From contig CP141148.1 of NCBI GenBank assembly GCA_035235625.1, forward strand, positions 27,281,057 through 27,345,056: a stretch of 64,000 bases of DNA, written 5' to 3'. This document shows positions 24,270 through 37,200 of this stretch, in pieces. Positions within the stretch are counted from its first letter, which is position 1. Each line of letters starts with the position of its first letter. This DNA is from Saururus chinensis. Lineage: Eukaryota > Streptophyta > Magnoliopsida > Piperales > Saururaceae. Under the pieces are notes generated by a model. That model saw only the letters and a list, made by a program, of their open reading frames with translations, had not been told where the DNA came from and did no database searches. A program made the position numbers and the translations under genes.

Positions 24270-26550
24270 TGTCACACCCCTAATTTTACAACACTTTTTT
24301 AATAATAAGCAAAATCTCCATTTTTATGAAATGATTTGAAAATTATAACCCATTTCCTTCATATAAATAACAAAATTCATCCTTTAAATTAACTTGTCAA
24401 AATAACTAATCAAGGGCTTGAAATCCTATCACATCTCACAAATCTATTCTTGTGATACTGATAATTTTAATATAATCTATATATCTAATAAATCAAATTA
24501 TACATAGGATCCACATTTTTCATAATTTTTTGATGACCACATCAAAGCTAATGAAAATAAATTGACATACTCTTGTGCCTAAATAAACCTAACAAAAAAA
24601 TGTATTGATAGACTAGAGAGAGAATTCAGGCTACATCTGCAACCTTCTCGTACCTCATTACGTGACTTGGAAACCTTCCCCATGAAGGATGTTAAGTAAA
24701 CAAGAATACTTTGTGGGAAAATAGACTAAACAAAACATAAGTTCCAAATAACATACCAAGAATCCTTGTTGATAAAATCCTTTCGAGAATCAACATAAAC
24801 AACAAACATATTATGCCTCATTAAGACTTAATTCTCATAGAGCAATCTCATTTCAAGGTTCTCTAGATACGATGACCTCATATAGGAGCTCTACTCCACT
24901 AAATATTGGGCCATCACAATATAAGCTCAGTACTTCCAAGGCTTGCCTCACCCCATCCACGCAAGGAAGTAATGACTCATTAATGCTCATGGACCTTAGT
25001 GTTGAAATTCCAACCTCCATGATCATTGAAACCTCCTCTATTATGTTGTGCGAAACCAATTATTTTTTAATCTCTAGTCCATTAGAACTTAACTCCCGGG
25101 TCAGGGAAGTAATTATAAATAACTCTTATCCTTAGATAGTCAGAAAACCTTGGTCCTATTTTATTCTAAACCATTTCCATCTATATGTCGAATGATACTC
25201 ACTTGAGGAGCCAGTACACTAAGGAACTCTTGACCTTAGGTGCTTAATGCATTGTCTTGTGTACCCATTAATCGCATTTATCACATCATGAGGTCTCATA
25301 CACATGACTTAGATTTCATTAACCCTTACTTGCTAGTGCATAATTAACACTTTAATCGCATCATCAAATGCTCCAAATCATGCATTTATTTATATAATAA
25401 TTATTACATTAACTATTTCTGTATTATTTCTCAAAAACTAAATCTAGCAACACTATCAGTAACCCTACTAATAGATTGACTACCTTTCCGATGACCATTG
25501 ACCGATACATCAACCATCTCACTGATGACCATTGGTTGGTTTATCGACACGTCGAACATTCCTAATAGTAAACTAAAGATAGCATCAATAACCTCATCGA
25601 CACATCGGTTACCTCACCAATCATTATTGATGAGTTCACCGACATATTGAATATCACCGATAGTGAACTAAAGGTTTCATCAACAACCTTACTGACAGAT
25701 CGGTTACCTCATTGATCTCTATCGATGAATTTACTAACACATTGAACCCTACCAATAGTGGGGAGGCTATAAGTCTACCTTCTTCATTAGCACTTTATTG
25801 ACACTTTGATCCCCTTGCCAATGTCTCAAAAGGCCACACAAGTCATTACATGAATGCAAAGTACTGTTCATTCTCTTCCTTTTGCCAGTACGTCTATCGA
25901 CATGTCATTCATGACACTAATGATCAGAAAATTAAAACCAAGTACTCATAGACCATTTAAAACCTATTTTTAAAATATAATTTCAATGGAAACCTTTCCA
26001 TAATGAAAATTTTAGGTATTTGAACCATAATTCATACCTGGAACAACAAAGTCTCAAATACATCATGAAAACCACGACCATCACTGAAATTCCCTTGCAT
26101 AAGATAAGTACTAGTTCATAATCGCAAAAGGACTCTACATAAACCTCAAATCAAAGCATTTTTGTTTAAAATTTGAGCTTAGAAGGCTATCCGACCTTGC
26201 AACATAAATCTTCCTTCTCTTACGATGATTGTTCTTCCCAACCAATCACCAAATGCTCTTCCATCAGTGCTAGATCACCCAAGGAATCCAAATCCCACTA
26301 AGAGTTAGTTTCACTTCTTTAAATATAAAGATAACTACTCCTAAGACTTGGAATTGTTTAACCATGAATTGTTTAACCACTTTGTATTCCATGTTAACTA
26401 CGTGCATGTAGTTATCATCGACGACTCCATCGATGACATAACAAGTTAGTTTTCATCAAAAGCACCATTGACATGTCGATAGCTGAACCAAAATATTTTT
26501 TTTATTATAAAATAAATATATTTATTTTTGAAAAATTTTGGGGTGTCACA
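24270..26550. mobile_element. Solo LTR-like unit, family G
   Basis: Starts TGTCACACCCCTAATTTT and ends AATTTTGGGGTGTCACA. The 5-bp duplication CTTTG flanks it exactly (24265-24269 and 26551-26555). It is 2281 bp, with no retrotransposon coding region. About 25490-25760 contains degenerate short repeats on the theme ACCGATNNNGAACTAAAG and CATCGGTTACCTCA. The terminal inverted words make its direction ambiguous. Confidence 0.87.
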
Positions 26551-26600
26551 CTTTGTCTTATATTGTCATATCTTCTATATATTTATTTTGAGTTAATTCA

Positions 26601-26805
26601 TACTCCCTCCATCTTATATTAATCACTACATTTATAAAAATAGTAGTTTTATTAAATAGTGAAACTCACATCTAAGAGAAGGGAAAATAAGCTTATTATA
26701 TTATTTTTTAAGTATCCAACCACTTAAATTGAACTAAATAGAATTATTAATATATAACAAACTTGTTTTGTCAAATGGAGCTATTGATGTAGGATGGAGG
26801 GAGTA
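26601..26805. mobile_element. Stowaway-like MITE, best preserved copy
   Basis: TA plus CTCCCTCCATCTTATATTA at the left and GATGTAGGATGGAGGGAG plus TA at the right. These are typical Stowaway (Tc1/mariner-type) inverted ends with TA duplications. About 200 bp, AT-rich, non-coding. Confidence 0.85.
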
Positions 26806-26904
26806 CTTTACTTACCTAGCAATAAAATGAAAAATGACTTTAGGCCACCAATAACTAAACCAAGTACAATGGAGGGTGCCCTTGTAGCAAAATTGTGGGG
26901 TTGG

Positions 26905-29900
26905 TGTCACGCCCTGGCGATGCCCGACCCGAGCCGAACCCAGTCCAAGGGCCGGTCAAGCGCGCGGGGGCGACGAAGTGAAATTGAGAAACGATTCTGG
27001 CGGAAGACTTAATCCCTAACCACGGGCGATTAACAGCAACACGGAGTGCGCACAATCCTTTGAGCAAGAGTAAATAAAAGGGGAAGAAAAGGTGTTGCTT
27101 AACACAAAGTAAACAACAATCTCAAACCCACAAGCTTAGTTTTAAGTAAAGCCCACACCGGCTCAAAATAAGTCATAAGCAAACATAACTGTAACATGTG
27201 ACATAAATCTACAACAAAGAACCCTACACATAGGTTCTAACATAAAACATGAAACAAAATGAAGGAAAGTCACGCAACGATCTCCATCATCACACCCAAG
27301 CTACCTCTGACCTTTCCTCAAAAAGGCAATCCTGTCCGTCTGCGTGTCGCACCACGCAGCCCCAAATCAAAACACAAAAGAGGGGTGAGTTTTAACACTC
27401 AACAATGTTTTTAATATCACTGTCAACGTAGAAAATACGATAGCTTAGAAATGAGATCGTTTCAGATCAAAGATTTACATGGTGCATCACTTTCTGATCA
27501 CACATTCATATCACTTAACACTGCATAAAAATGCATAATTCAACCTGCATGGATGTATCTCTAGCATACATATTCCCACATGCATTCACATCATAACCAA
27601 TCCCGCATGGATGTATCTCTAACATACATATTCCACATGCATAACATCAACATCAATATGCATGGATGTATCTCTAACATACATATTCCACATGCATAAC
27701 ATCAAAATCAACATGCATGGATGTATCTCTAACATACATATTCCACATGCATAACATCAACATCAACATGCATGGATGTATCTCTAACATACATATTCCC
27801 ACATGCATAATGTTATCACAATCAACCTCCATCAAGGAGTAATCACACATTGACGTCACACGTACGGCAGCATAGACAAGGCCACGAAGGCGTGTCATGG
27901 TACAAAATTCTACACAAGAATTCAAGAAAGATCGGGGTTGTCAATCCCTAATACTGCTCGCCCTGGACGATCCTGGCCAAGGATGTCCCATTCTCACACA
28001 TAGAATCTAGAGCAGGGGGGTTCGCCAGTGGACATCTCTGCGGAGGGAAGAGCCCGAGTTCTCACACGTAGAACCCTAGAACACGTGGTAGCGGGGTGCA
28101 CACGGCATACCACACCGGATTCTCGTGGTCCAGATGACACACATAATGATATTCTCACATATCCGCAAGACAAGTACACAACTCGTCCCCACATTATTCC
28201 ATTAAACAAGACTCAACCCGGGGAGTGCACTCGTTCCACACAGGAACTCCAAATCGTTCCACACAGGAACTTCAAATCGAAATATGTCCTTTCGGACCAA
28301 TCAACTTGCGATTAATCCACGACCGATAAACCCGGCACGCAATTCCATCACATTGCATCCAATCGGTCAAATTCGATTAATCACGATGAAGCCTCAATTG
28401 GAAATCCATTTTCATGATGCGTGCAACATGGTACATGCGTGGGCAAAGCATACATGAACCCTAATCATGATAAGTGCTCTCACTAGCCCCTAATGCATCA
28501 TTCATAATCACGATATTAAGCTTCAACATCATCATTTAACCCCCACATGTGTGTGTGTGTAACTAGTAGAAGCCTTTCACATGATGCATATTAACATGCT
28601 TGAAAATCAACTCACTACCACATTACACATGTGAATTTCTACCTAAACATGAATTCCAGCGGAAATCATAGTAGAAGAATCGTTGAAATCTTAGCTAGAT
28701 TCAAAACTCAACCACAAAGGCTAAACACCTATAACATCACTCATTTCATCATTGAGTCATAGTATTCACCAACATTCACACACCATTAATCACAATTTAT
28801 CATGACAAATCTGTCCAACAATGATTGTAGTCCTACTGAAATATGCTTAACCAAAGGGAAACAACTATTCATAATTTCAAAATAACGATTCCAACATCAT
28901 GCCACAAAACATAAGTCATTCCACCATCACTAAGCATATATCTCAACTCCATAAACTCAATAGCATGCATTTCCAGTAGCCTAACATAGCTTAAAACACT
29001 CCACATTCATATAAAATTGGCAAGCCAAAGTGAAATCATCAAAATAGGCATCATACACACAACATGCAAATTTCCTGTGTAGCCGATCGATCGCCCTTCA
29101 GGCCGTTCGATCGGTTACACGCAAAATTTTGAAATTTTCAGTTCAGCCGATCGATCGCCCTGCAAGGCCGATCGATCGCCAACACAGCAGAACAGTCATC
29201 TTCTTCCTTTCGCAAATCCAAACCGAAACATCATAGATAGCACTTCAAATCCACATCTAACACCCTAATCATCATCAAAAGTCCTCATTGACTTCCAGAA
29301 TATCAAACCAAACCATAATAATGCAAAACCCTAAGAAATCGGGATTAAATAATTCCATTTTCTAATCTTACCATTAACACACTAAATCAAGAAAACCATT
29401 TCGAAATAAGCCAAAAATGAAGAGTTTTACCATGGATAAACAGAGATTTCGAAGACCCATTACCTCAGCACTTGATTAAGCTCGGATTGAAGAGTCACCC
29501 TTCTTGAAATCCTTGAAAACACAATGAGTTTGAATCAAACACCAATAGAAATCGATTTACTTAAGAAATCCTTAATTAAATCTTAGATCTAGGGCTTGTT
29601 GGTAGTAAAAATCGAATTTTGAAAGTTAGGGTTTGTAGTAAAACACAAATCAGTAGCTTTTGATGGTCAAAAACGAATTGAATCAAGAGGAAAATGGTAG
29701 ATTTAGAAGAAATTAAGAGAAAAGCCATGGATTAGTGCTTAATTAGAGCAAGCTTACCTTAATCGGCTTCTAATTCGGGCCTAAGTGGGGATTAGGCCAG
29801 ACCTCCTTCTTTAGCCTATTCCCAAAAATGGAAATGGCTCTGGTTTGCCCTTTTATAGTAAGGGTTGGGGTAGGCATAGGTAAGTTTTGGGGTGTAAATA

Positions 29901-30279
29901 TGAAAAGTAGGCTAAAAGTGGTTATTTTGCAAATTTAAGCACGAATTAAGCCTAATAAAATTCTGAAAATTTTTGTGTGACCTTAAGTATATGTCTAGGT
30001 TCATTTGACACAAAAATAAAATTTTCGACCGTGGGGCCCACAGGGGTCCCGCCAAAACCCTAATTTTTGGGAAAATAGTGAAAATTCCGAAAAATCTCAA
30101 AAATTCACATTTGGTTTAAAATCACTTAAAACCACTAATATTGAAGTTAATTTTGGTTAAAACCATCATAAACTCTATTTATTTACAAAATCATCGAATA
30201 TGATCAGAAAACACGTAAATCTCACGATAATCAATAATTAAAGAAAACCAAAACCGGTTTAAAGATGAGGGTCCTTACA
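26905..30279 (-). mobile_element. Solo LTR-like unit, family A/B, copy A
   Basis: Exact 5-bp duplication GTTGG at 26900-26904 and 30280-30284. Read on the minus strand it starts TGTAAGGACCCTCATC and ends CAGGGCGTGACA, 3375 bp. It is homologous in opposite orientation to 49775-57297 once the nested element there is removed. Shared landmarks are an AACCGGTTT near the start, a GATCGATCG-rich motif pair, a (CA)n run next to CCCCCAC, and a GC-rich end (CCGACCCGAGCC). It is an uninterrupted copy of the site where copy B was hit by a Harbinger element (near 29703). No retrotransposon proteins are encoded. Confidence 0.88.
27541..27826. repeat. Five-copy minisatellite (~55 bp) inside LTR copy A
   Basis: The unit GCATGGATGTATCTCTAACA followed by TACATATTCCACATGCATAA and CATCAACATCAACAT occurs five times, at about 27546, 27604, 27660, 27715 and 27770. 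Copies 2 to 4 are nearly identical; the outer two are more diverged. Homologous copy B has no such array, so it expanded after the two copies separated. Confidence 0.88.
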
Positions 30280-30284
30280 GTTGG

Positions 30285-30839
30285 TCCCTCATAGTTTGCA
30301 TTCACAACCAAATATGCAAGGTCAAAGAGGTCTCATCTCGATATGTAGTTGATTAGGGTTTCAATTCGACAACATGGAGTGCAAACTAAGGGGAGGGTGC
30401 ATTAGGGAAGGCCCAAGCATGAAGGAGGCACTTGAATAGAGTTGCCAGCCTTTTGGTCCCAATTTGTTGGGGCAATAAAAAATAGTTTAAATTGAATAGG
30501 TTAAGCGGTTTGCTTGGGTGTAACTAGTTTCAAAATAATTTAAAAGTAAACCAGCCTTTAAAACTTAGTTCTATAATTTATTCGAAAGAGTTTAAGGTTT
30601 GGGACTTATAATTGTTAGGGATTTCTTTGAGGAGGGTGGATAAATAAGCTCAAGTTTTCTCCTATCCTTAACTCAACGGTAATTATAAGACAGTTAAAGA
30701 GAACTCCAAATATGCAAAGTGGCATTTGAATTTTGACCACCCAAATTACAACATAAATATGCTAATGACCCCAAAGCCTTGTACACGTGTTAGCGTGCAC
30801 ATCGGCGCATATAAAGGAAGTCATTATTCTAAACCTAAT
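30285..30839. other. Intergenic DNA upstream of the TPX2 gene
   Basis: No coding frame or recognisable repeat end. It joins the right side of solo LTR A to the promoter region of the TPX2-domain gene. Confidence 0.45.
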
Positions 30840-30840
30840 G

Positions 30841-31280
30841 AAACCCTATTTGCTTAGATGGAGGAGGTCGATATCATAAATGGGCCTACATCTTGTAAGG
30901 CCCATATATCTAAAAAGTCCTCTTTCCATCCCTGATGGGCCTGTGGCGAACAGTTGGCGTACAACATAGGGCGCCGCAATCCCTTCTTCCCCAATCGCAT
31001 CAAGCATTTAAAACCGTTAGAAGACCGACCCCCTCATCCCCTTCAACAGCTCAATTCGATTCGCAAACAAATATCCATCCGACGGCTCAAATTCAATCTC
31101 ACCTAAAAAAACTAGCCGTTACGAAAGCCCCGCCTCTACAGTACTCCCCCCCAGCAGGACTGGTATCAACGTCTCTCCCCTCCTCTTTCTCACCCCCACC
31201 TCTTCTCCACCATTCCCTCTTCCTTTCTGCGATCTTAGCTTCATTCTCTTCTTCGTCTCTGCGGTCTCTGGCTGAAGAAA
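30841..31280 (+). promoter_or_regulatory. Promoter and leader of the TPX2 gene with site II, telo-box-like and MSA motifs
   Basis: An AAACCCTA telo-box-like word lies at 30841-30848. TGGGCC / GGCCCA site II words (TCP targets) lie at 30881-30886, 30899-30904 and 30936-30941. On the minus strand at 31013-31022 is TCTAACGGTT, a full match to the MSA consensus YCYAACGGYY bound by R1R2R3-MYB factors in G2/M. A second AACGG core is at 31116-31120. The last 150 bp before the start codon are pyrimidine-rich, as in plant leaders. The transcription start is not determined. Confidence 0.6.
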
Positions 31281-34200
31281 ATGACGCCGGTGAAGGGCTC
31301 CAAGACCCCGAGGTCGAAACTCCCCGACCCAGGGAAAGTTTCAGAAAATCTGAATCCGAATTCTTCCAATCCCCGCACTCCCGTGAGGATTCTGAAATCC
31401 CCTCCGGTTGCTTCGTCGAAATCGAGGACACCCATTGCGAGAAATCCGAGTCCGGCTCCGTCGCCAGTTCCAATTGAAGGGAGGAAGTTCGTAGTGGCCA
31501 AGAAGAGCTCAAGGATAGAGTCTAGCGCCCGGAATCCAGACAGACGAATGGCCGAGGAGAAAATATGTAGTCCAAAGAAGAAAAGTGCTTGCGTCGCGTT
31601 GGATAACCCTCTAGCTTCGCAGAAAGCATTTTCTAAGGCTGAGATGGGAGAACAAGGGAAGGGAGGAGGAGTTGGGGTTGAAATAGGGGAGAAGTCTCAT
31701 CTCGACTGTTTAGAGGGACATGGGACTTCGGAGATTGGGTCTGACAAACAGGATTCTGAGGAGCCAGAACTGTCCCCGGAGATGGGTAGTGCAAAGATCA
31801 GGAAAGTTAGGCACAGGTTGATGGAAGAGGCTCGGACCAGCGTTCCTGAATCGGGTTCTGGAAGAGTGGTACATCTGGTCAAGGCCTTTGAGAGGCTTCT
31901 TTCAATCCCTCATCCTAGCGAGTCAAAGGACACGGACGGAGAAGAGGACCAGGAAAAGCAGAAGGGCATGAAATGGGTACTTCCAGGATTGCGAGTGAAG
32001 GCTGAAATTACACCAGATACTCATCTTTCTTCTTCAAAGTCTAGTTCGCAGCCGGATTTCGTCTTCACTTCAAAATCTATTGAGATGGGTTCCAGCGTTT
32101 CTGCTTCAGTCGACAGCAGCGATGAAAGGTTAGTATGAAATTATATTAAGAAGAGATGCAAAGTAAATCTACTTCGAATTTGATTGTCATTGTCTTTTAA
32201 ATGCTTTTAATTTTAGTCACAAGCATAGAAAATGGTATGCTTAGCAACATATGCAATTATTACATTAACGTATTAACATTTACCTTCCCCATATTGATTG
32301 AGTATTCTGTGATTCTTTCTGGAACACTAGTATTAGTAGCAGGACATCTGGAGGAGGCAGGAGAAGCCGTCAGAATGTAAGATATCTTATGGTATACGCA
32401 TCTTTAATTTTCCTTTGGAGCTCTTGAATCAAAATTGAGATGTTTTGTTCATTCCAGAGTTCAGGATCTTCAAGTAAGACATGTGGGAGTAAATGGAAGA
32501 AAAAACTTAAAGCAACCTGCCAACAGCCATTCAAATTAAGAACAGAGGTAACCATTATCCGAAATGATGGCAATTATGTTTTGGAGTCCGTGGAAAACTT
32601 TAACTTTTTAAGCAAATGGGAAGTCCTCACCATGTGGAATGGAAGATTCATTGGAATAAAATAGATGCCTTTCAATTAAAGAATTTGGTATCATTGAATA
32701 AAAGATGTCATTTCTAGTCTAGAATCAGCATAATTTTCTCAATAAAAGTTATCATTACTCATAATTATAATAGTAGAATTCTGGGGTCAATTTGGTAGAA
32801 AAAGTTAACTTGTAAAGTAACTTGCAATTCCTCTCGATACGGTTCTAAATATTCTAATGCTTTTTAACACTCCAATAAGCATCTATTGGAATCAAGTATT
32901 TAGTTAATTATCTATTTTTACATGGTATTCTAGAACCCTCTTAACTTTCTCTATAAAGGTAAAAAGATTTTTCCCAGTGCAGTAAGATTTTCAAGATCAT
33001 TGAGATTTTCTATTACGGTAATGCTTTTCAGCAAAGAGGTGCATTTAAACAAGAAGAGTTCCACAAGAAAGTGGAGGAAATTTACTTACAGGAGCGAAAA
33101 CAGAGATTACCAATTGCTCAGGGCCTCCCATGGACGAATGAGGAACCAGAGGTAAGAAAGCGGTATTATTGTTGTTCTTTTAAGTATCAGAAATCATTCT
33201 TAGTTTCTCTAGCTAATGCAAAACTGATCATTGATCAATCAAGAAGCTAACATGGCATACAAATTAATACTTTTTTTCCTTTCGACATGTCAAGGCACAA
33301 AAATTATGCACAGAATGTGTATCGTGTGTGTGAGGAGGGAAGGGAGGAAGAGAGATTACAAATTTACTCTATGATGGATTCAATAATAGGTTACATAGTA
33401 CAATTTGTGTTTTGTTTGCTATGAATGTGTTTATCATTTGTATTTTGATGGATATACGACTTCAGTGCTTGGTGAAACCTCCAGTCAAGGGAAGCACAAG
33501 GCCGACAGATATTTACCTACACAGTGATTTGCGTGCTCTTGACCGAGCTGAGTTTGATCAACTGGTAAGTCAAAGATATCAAAAATTAACACATGAGAAT
33601 TGTTTGTTTCTTATGTCAAACACTTGAAGAAGGATCGACATGAAGGCCTAGGCTGGCCTTAAAGAATTGCAGTAGTCAAGCCACTATCTTGTACGTAGTC
33701 CTACAATCTTTACCTTCACAGTAGAAAGAGCTAATAGCATTTTTTATGCAAATATCAGATTGCTGAGAAGATGTGGTCAATAGAGCAATACAGATTGGAA
33801 AGGGAAAGACGGCAAAAGGTCAGTATTCGGCAGCAGATATACTTTCCACAAAGCTTCCATTATTACAAGTAGAAAATTGCGCTTATAAAATTATTACCTT
33901 GAAATATTTGGACAGTCACGTGTGGTATATGTGTCTTCTGTTAGGCTGAAGAAGAGGAAGAAATTAGGAGGTTGAGGCGAGAACTTGTGCCAAAAGCTCA
34001 GCCAATGCCTTATTTTGATAGGCCTTTCATCCCAAAAAGGTGAGAGATCATATGGACTGTTACTTGGAAATTTTCATGACTAGTTGGGATAAATATAGCT
34101 CAGTGTAAACTTATTAATTCGGCATGACTATAACATACACTGTTGGAAGGATTTATCTTTACTGACTACTGTGATTTTCATTATTAGAAAGGTTTTTAGG

Positions 34201-37200
34201 TTCATGCTGCATCTATATTTACCAACTTTAAAAAAAAAAACAGTGCATTTGTCATTTATGTCGTCCACTAGCAGTAAATGTTTCTGTTTTTTACCAATTA
34301 ACAAATCAGAAACATTTACTGCAAGTGGACGACATAAATGACAAATGCAATGTTTTTTTTTAAAAAAAGGTAAATTGTGGTGACATCTAAAATGATGTGC
34401 AATTCTGGTCATATACATGACATTTATGGCTTATCTTACACAAGCTGCTCTCTCTTTATTACTTGTAGATGAAGTGTAAGATGGTCTCAAATGGGGGAAT
34501 GCCTCAGTTTTCATTTGTTATCTAAAATTTACTCTGATTTTCTTTCAAAAGGTCAGAAAAAGTTAGTTTCACATAATAGTTCCTTTCTCAAGCTGCACAA
34601 ACCCAGATATTTTTTCTCACATGCTATAGATTTCTACAATGATCTAGCTCTTGTTTCTCCTGGAGCCATTTTTTTTCCTTTTTTTTTTCGCACTTACATA
34701 TTAGCAAAAGCTTGCCTAAGATCTTCAGACGACAAATTTGCATGAATTGTTGCCACTGGGGCATAAAAAAAGGCAATAAGACACTCTCCTAAACCACCGA
34801 TTTACCGTGTGAATTCAGCTAAACAATATTAATGCTTACACAGGTTATCTCATTGCAGTAAAGTAGTGCAGTTGTGTTTATCATTTTTTGATTTATGTTA
34901 GCTTTTCATGTCTGCGGCCACTTTTCATTTCTCATTGTAGAATTATAGATTAAGTGGTCTTTTGGATGAAAATTTCTGAAGGGAAATGGAACGCCATTTA
35001 ACAGATTTTACTTTTTAAAAGGGGGAATCAAAATGGCCTCATGTTTGGGAACACTTATCAGAGACCATTTTAGTGTAAGTATATATCTGATTTGTCCTTT
35101 ATATGGCCATCATTCTGTGACCATATTCTCCACCACCTCTGGTCTGCTCTTCCCTCCATCTGTGTCTGTAAGTCTCCGGCCCCATCTTCAGAAGACATTC
35201 CAGCTCCCAGAGACATAGTTTCTGTATTAATCCCATCATCTTCAGTATCTTTGCGACGATGATGTAATGTGACCGCATCCAACATTGACCTTCAACACCA
35301 TCTATTCTAGCAGGTATTAGAATATCGATATGACAAGCTATCGTATGAGCCACATAATAGGGTTGTTTACCATGATAATTTTATCCAGTCTATACAATAG
35401 GACATGCTATAGTGTGATCAGTTCTACTCTAAGAAGCCCTGTTGTATGGTCATTTACTAGTGTTATTTTGTTAGTATATACGTTGGATACACTATTGTGT
35501 GATCGACTATGTGCTAAGAAGCCTAACGTATGGGTCGTTTACTAGTATTATTTTGTTAGTATATATGATGGGTCATTTACTAGTGTTATTATTTTGTTAG
35601 TATATACGATGGGTCATTTACTAGTGTTATTTTGTTCGTATATATGATAGATACACTATTGTGTGATCGACTATGCGCTAAGAAGCCCTAATGTATGGGT
35701 CATTTACTAGTATTATATTGTTAGTATACATGATAGATATGCTATCATGTGATGGGGTCTATGCTAAGAAGTCCTATCGTTGGGTCATTTACCAAAGTTA
35801 TGTTCTCAGTATACATGATAGGACACACTATCGTGTGATTAACTATATGCTAAGAAGTCCTATCACGAAGTCATTTATCAAGGTCATTTCCTTAGTATAT
35901 ACATTTGAACATGCCATCATGTGATTGATTCTATGCTAAGAAGTCCTATTGTAAGGTTGTTTATGAGGGTTAGTGGAAGGAGGATTGTGCCTTCTTGGTG
36001 GTGGAAAAATGGCGCTTTAGGTGGAAGGGTGAGCAGTGCTTTGTTTTCTTGTCGACGGATGAAAGGTAGGGGCTTTTAGGTGAGGGAAGAAAGGAGTTTA
36101 GGACTAGAGGAAAGGTGGAGCAACGCCTTCTTCAAGGTAGACAAAATGAGGCTTTTGGGGGAAGTGATCATCAGTGACTTCATCATCTTGCTAGTGGATG
36201 AAAGGGTAAGGAGGAGCAACAATATCTTTGTGATGGAAGAAAGGGGCAACGAGAAGCAGCGCTGATCATCTGGGAGGCAAAAAAATAGGAGTGTGTTAGG
36301 GCAAGGAGGAACCCAATGAAAATGATAAACACCAAGGGCTTATGGGTCAACAACGACTATCCTCACCTTTCAAAATGATAGTAGATACTTTTATTGAATA
36401 TTTTTTCTATATATTTAATAAGGGCCAAGGTGGAACAAATTGCTTCATCATGTCTAGGTGAGGGAAGAAAGGGGATTTAGGGTTAGAGGAAGGTGGAGCA
36501 ATGCCTTCTTCAAGGTAGAGAAAATGAGGCTTTTGGGGGAAGTGATGACCAATGACTTCATCCATCATCTTGCTAGTGGATGAAAGGGTAAGGAGAAGCA
36601 ACAATATCTTTATGACGGAAGAAAGGGGTAATGATAAGTAGCGCCGATCATCTTGGAGGCAAAAAGATAGAAGTGTGTTAGGGCAAGGAGGAGCCAAATG
36701 AAAATGGTAAAAACCAAGGGCTTATGGGTCAACAATGGCTATCTTTTCTTTTCAAAATGATAGTAGGTACTTTAACTTAGCATTTTTCTATATATTTATA
36801 ATGGGGACCGTTTTGGATACATCATTAATTAGGTAATCAAAAGAACTTTTAATGATTTTTTTGTCATTTAAAGAAAATCAAAATAGGGTCATATTGGAAA
36901 AAAGATAGGGAGTGTGTTAGGGTAAGGAGGAGCCCAATGAAAATGGTAAACGGGTCAACAATGGCTATCCTCTCCTTTCAAAATGGTAGTAGGTACTTTT
37001 AGTGAGTATATATTTGATAAGGGCCATTTGAATACATCTTTAGTTAGGTAATGAAATGAACTTTTAATGATTTTTTGTCAATTAAAGAAAATCAAAATAG
37101 GGTCATATTTGTGTATGTCTTTGTGATGAATTTTAGATGACTTTTACATTTAGTACCTAAAATGATGAAACCCAACAACATGTAGAAGAGAGGGAAGAAA

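Noticed and set aside
27541-27826. Regularly spaced repeats that could look like a CRISPR array
   Set aside because: Units are joined head to tail with no unique spacers, in plant nuclear DNA inside an LTR. It is a minisatellite.
28028-28315. A 95-codon frame in LTR A
   Set aside because: Within a solo LTR and overlapped by an opposite-strand frame; no domain.
30935-31477. A 180-codon open frame overlapping the TPX2 start region
   Set aside because: It runs out of frame through the leader and first exon of the TPX2 gene; its residues are Ser/Pro-rich shadow translation and the TPX2 frame has the splice and domain support.
34128-34418. A 96-codon minus-strand frame in the TPX2 intron
   Set aside because: It reads through the hairpin and A/T runs and has no recognisable domain.
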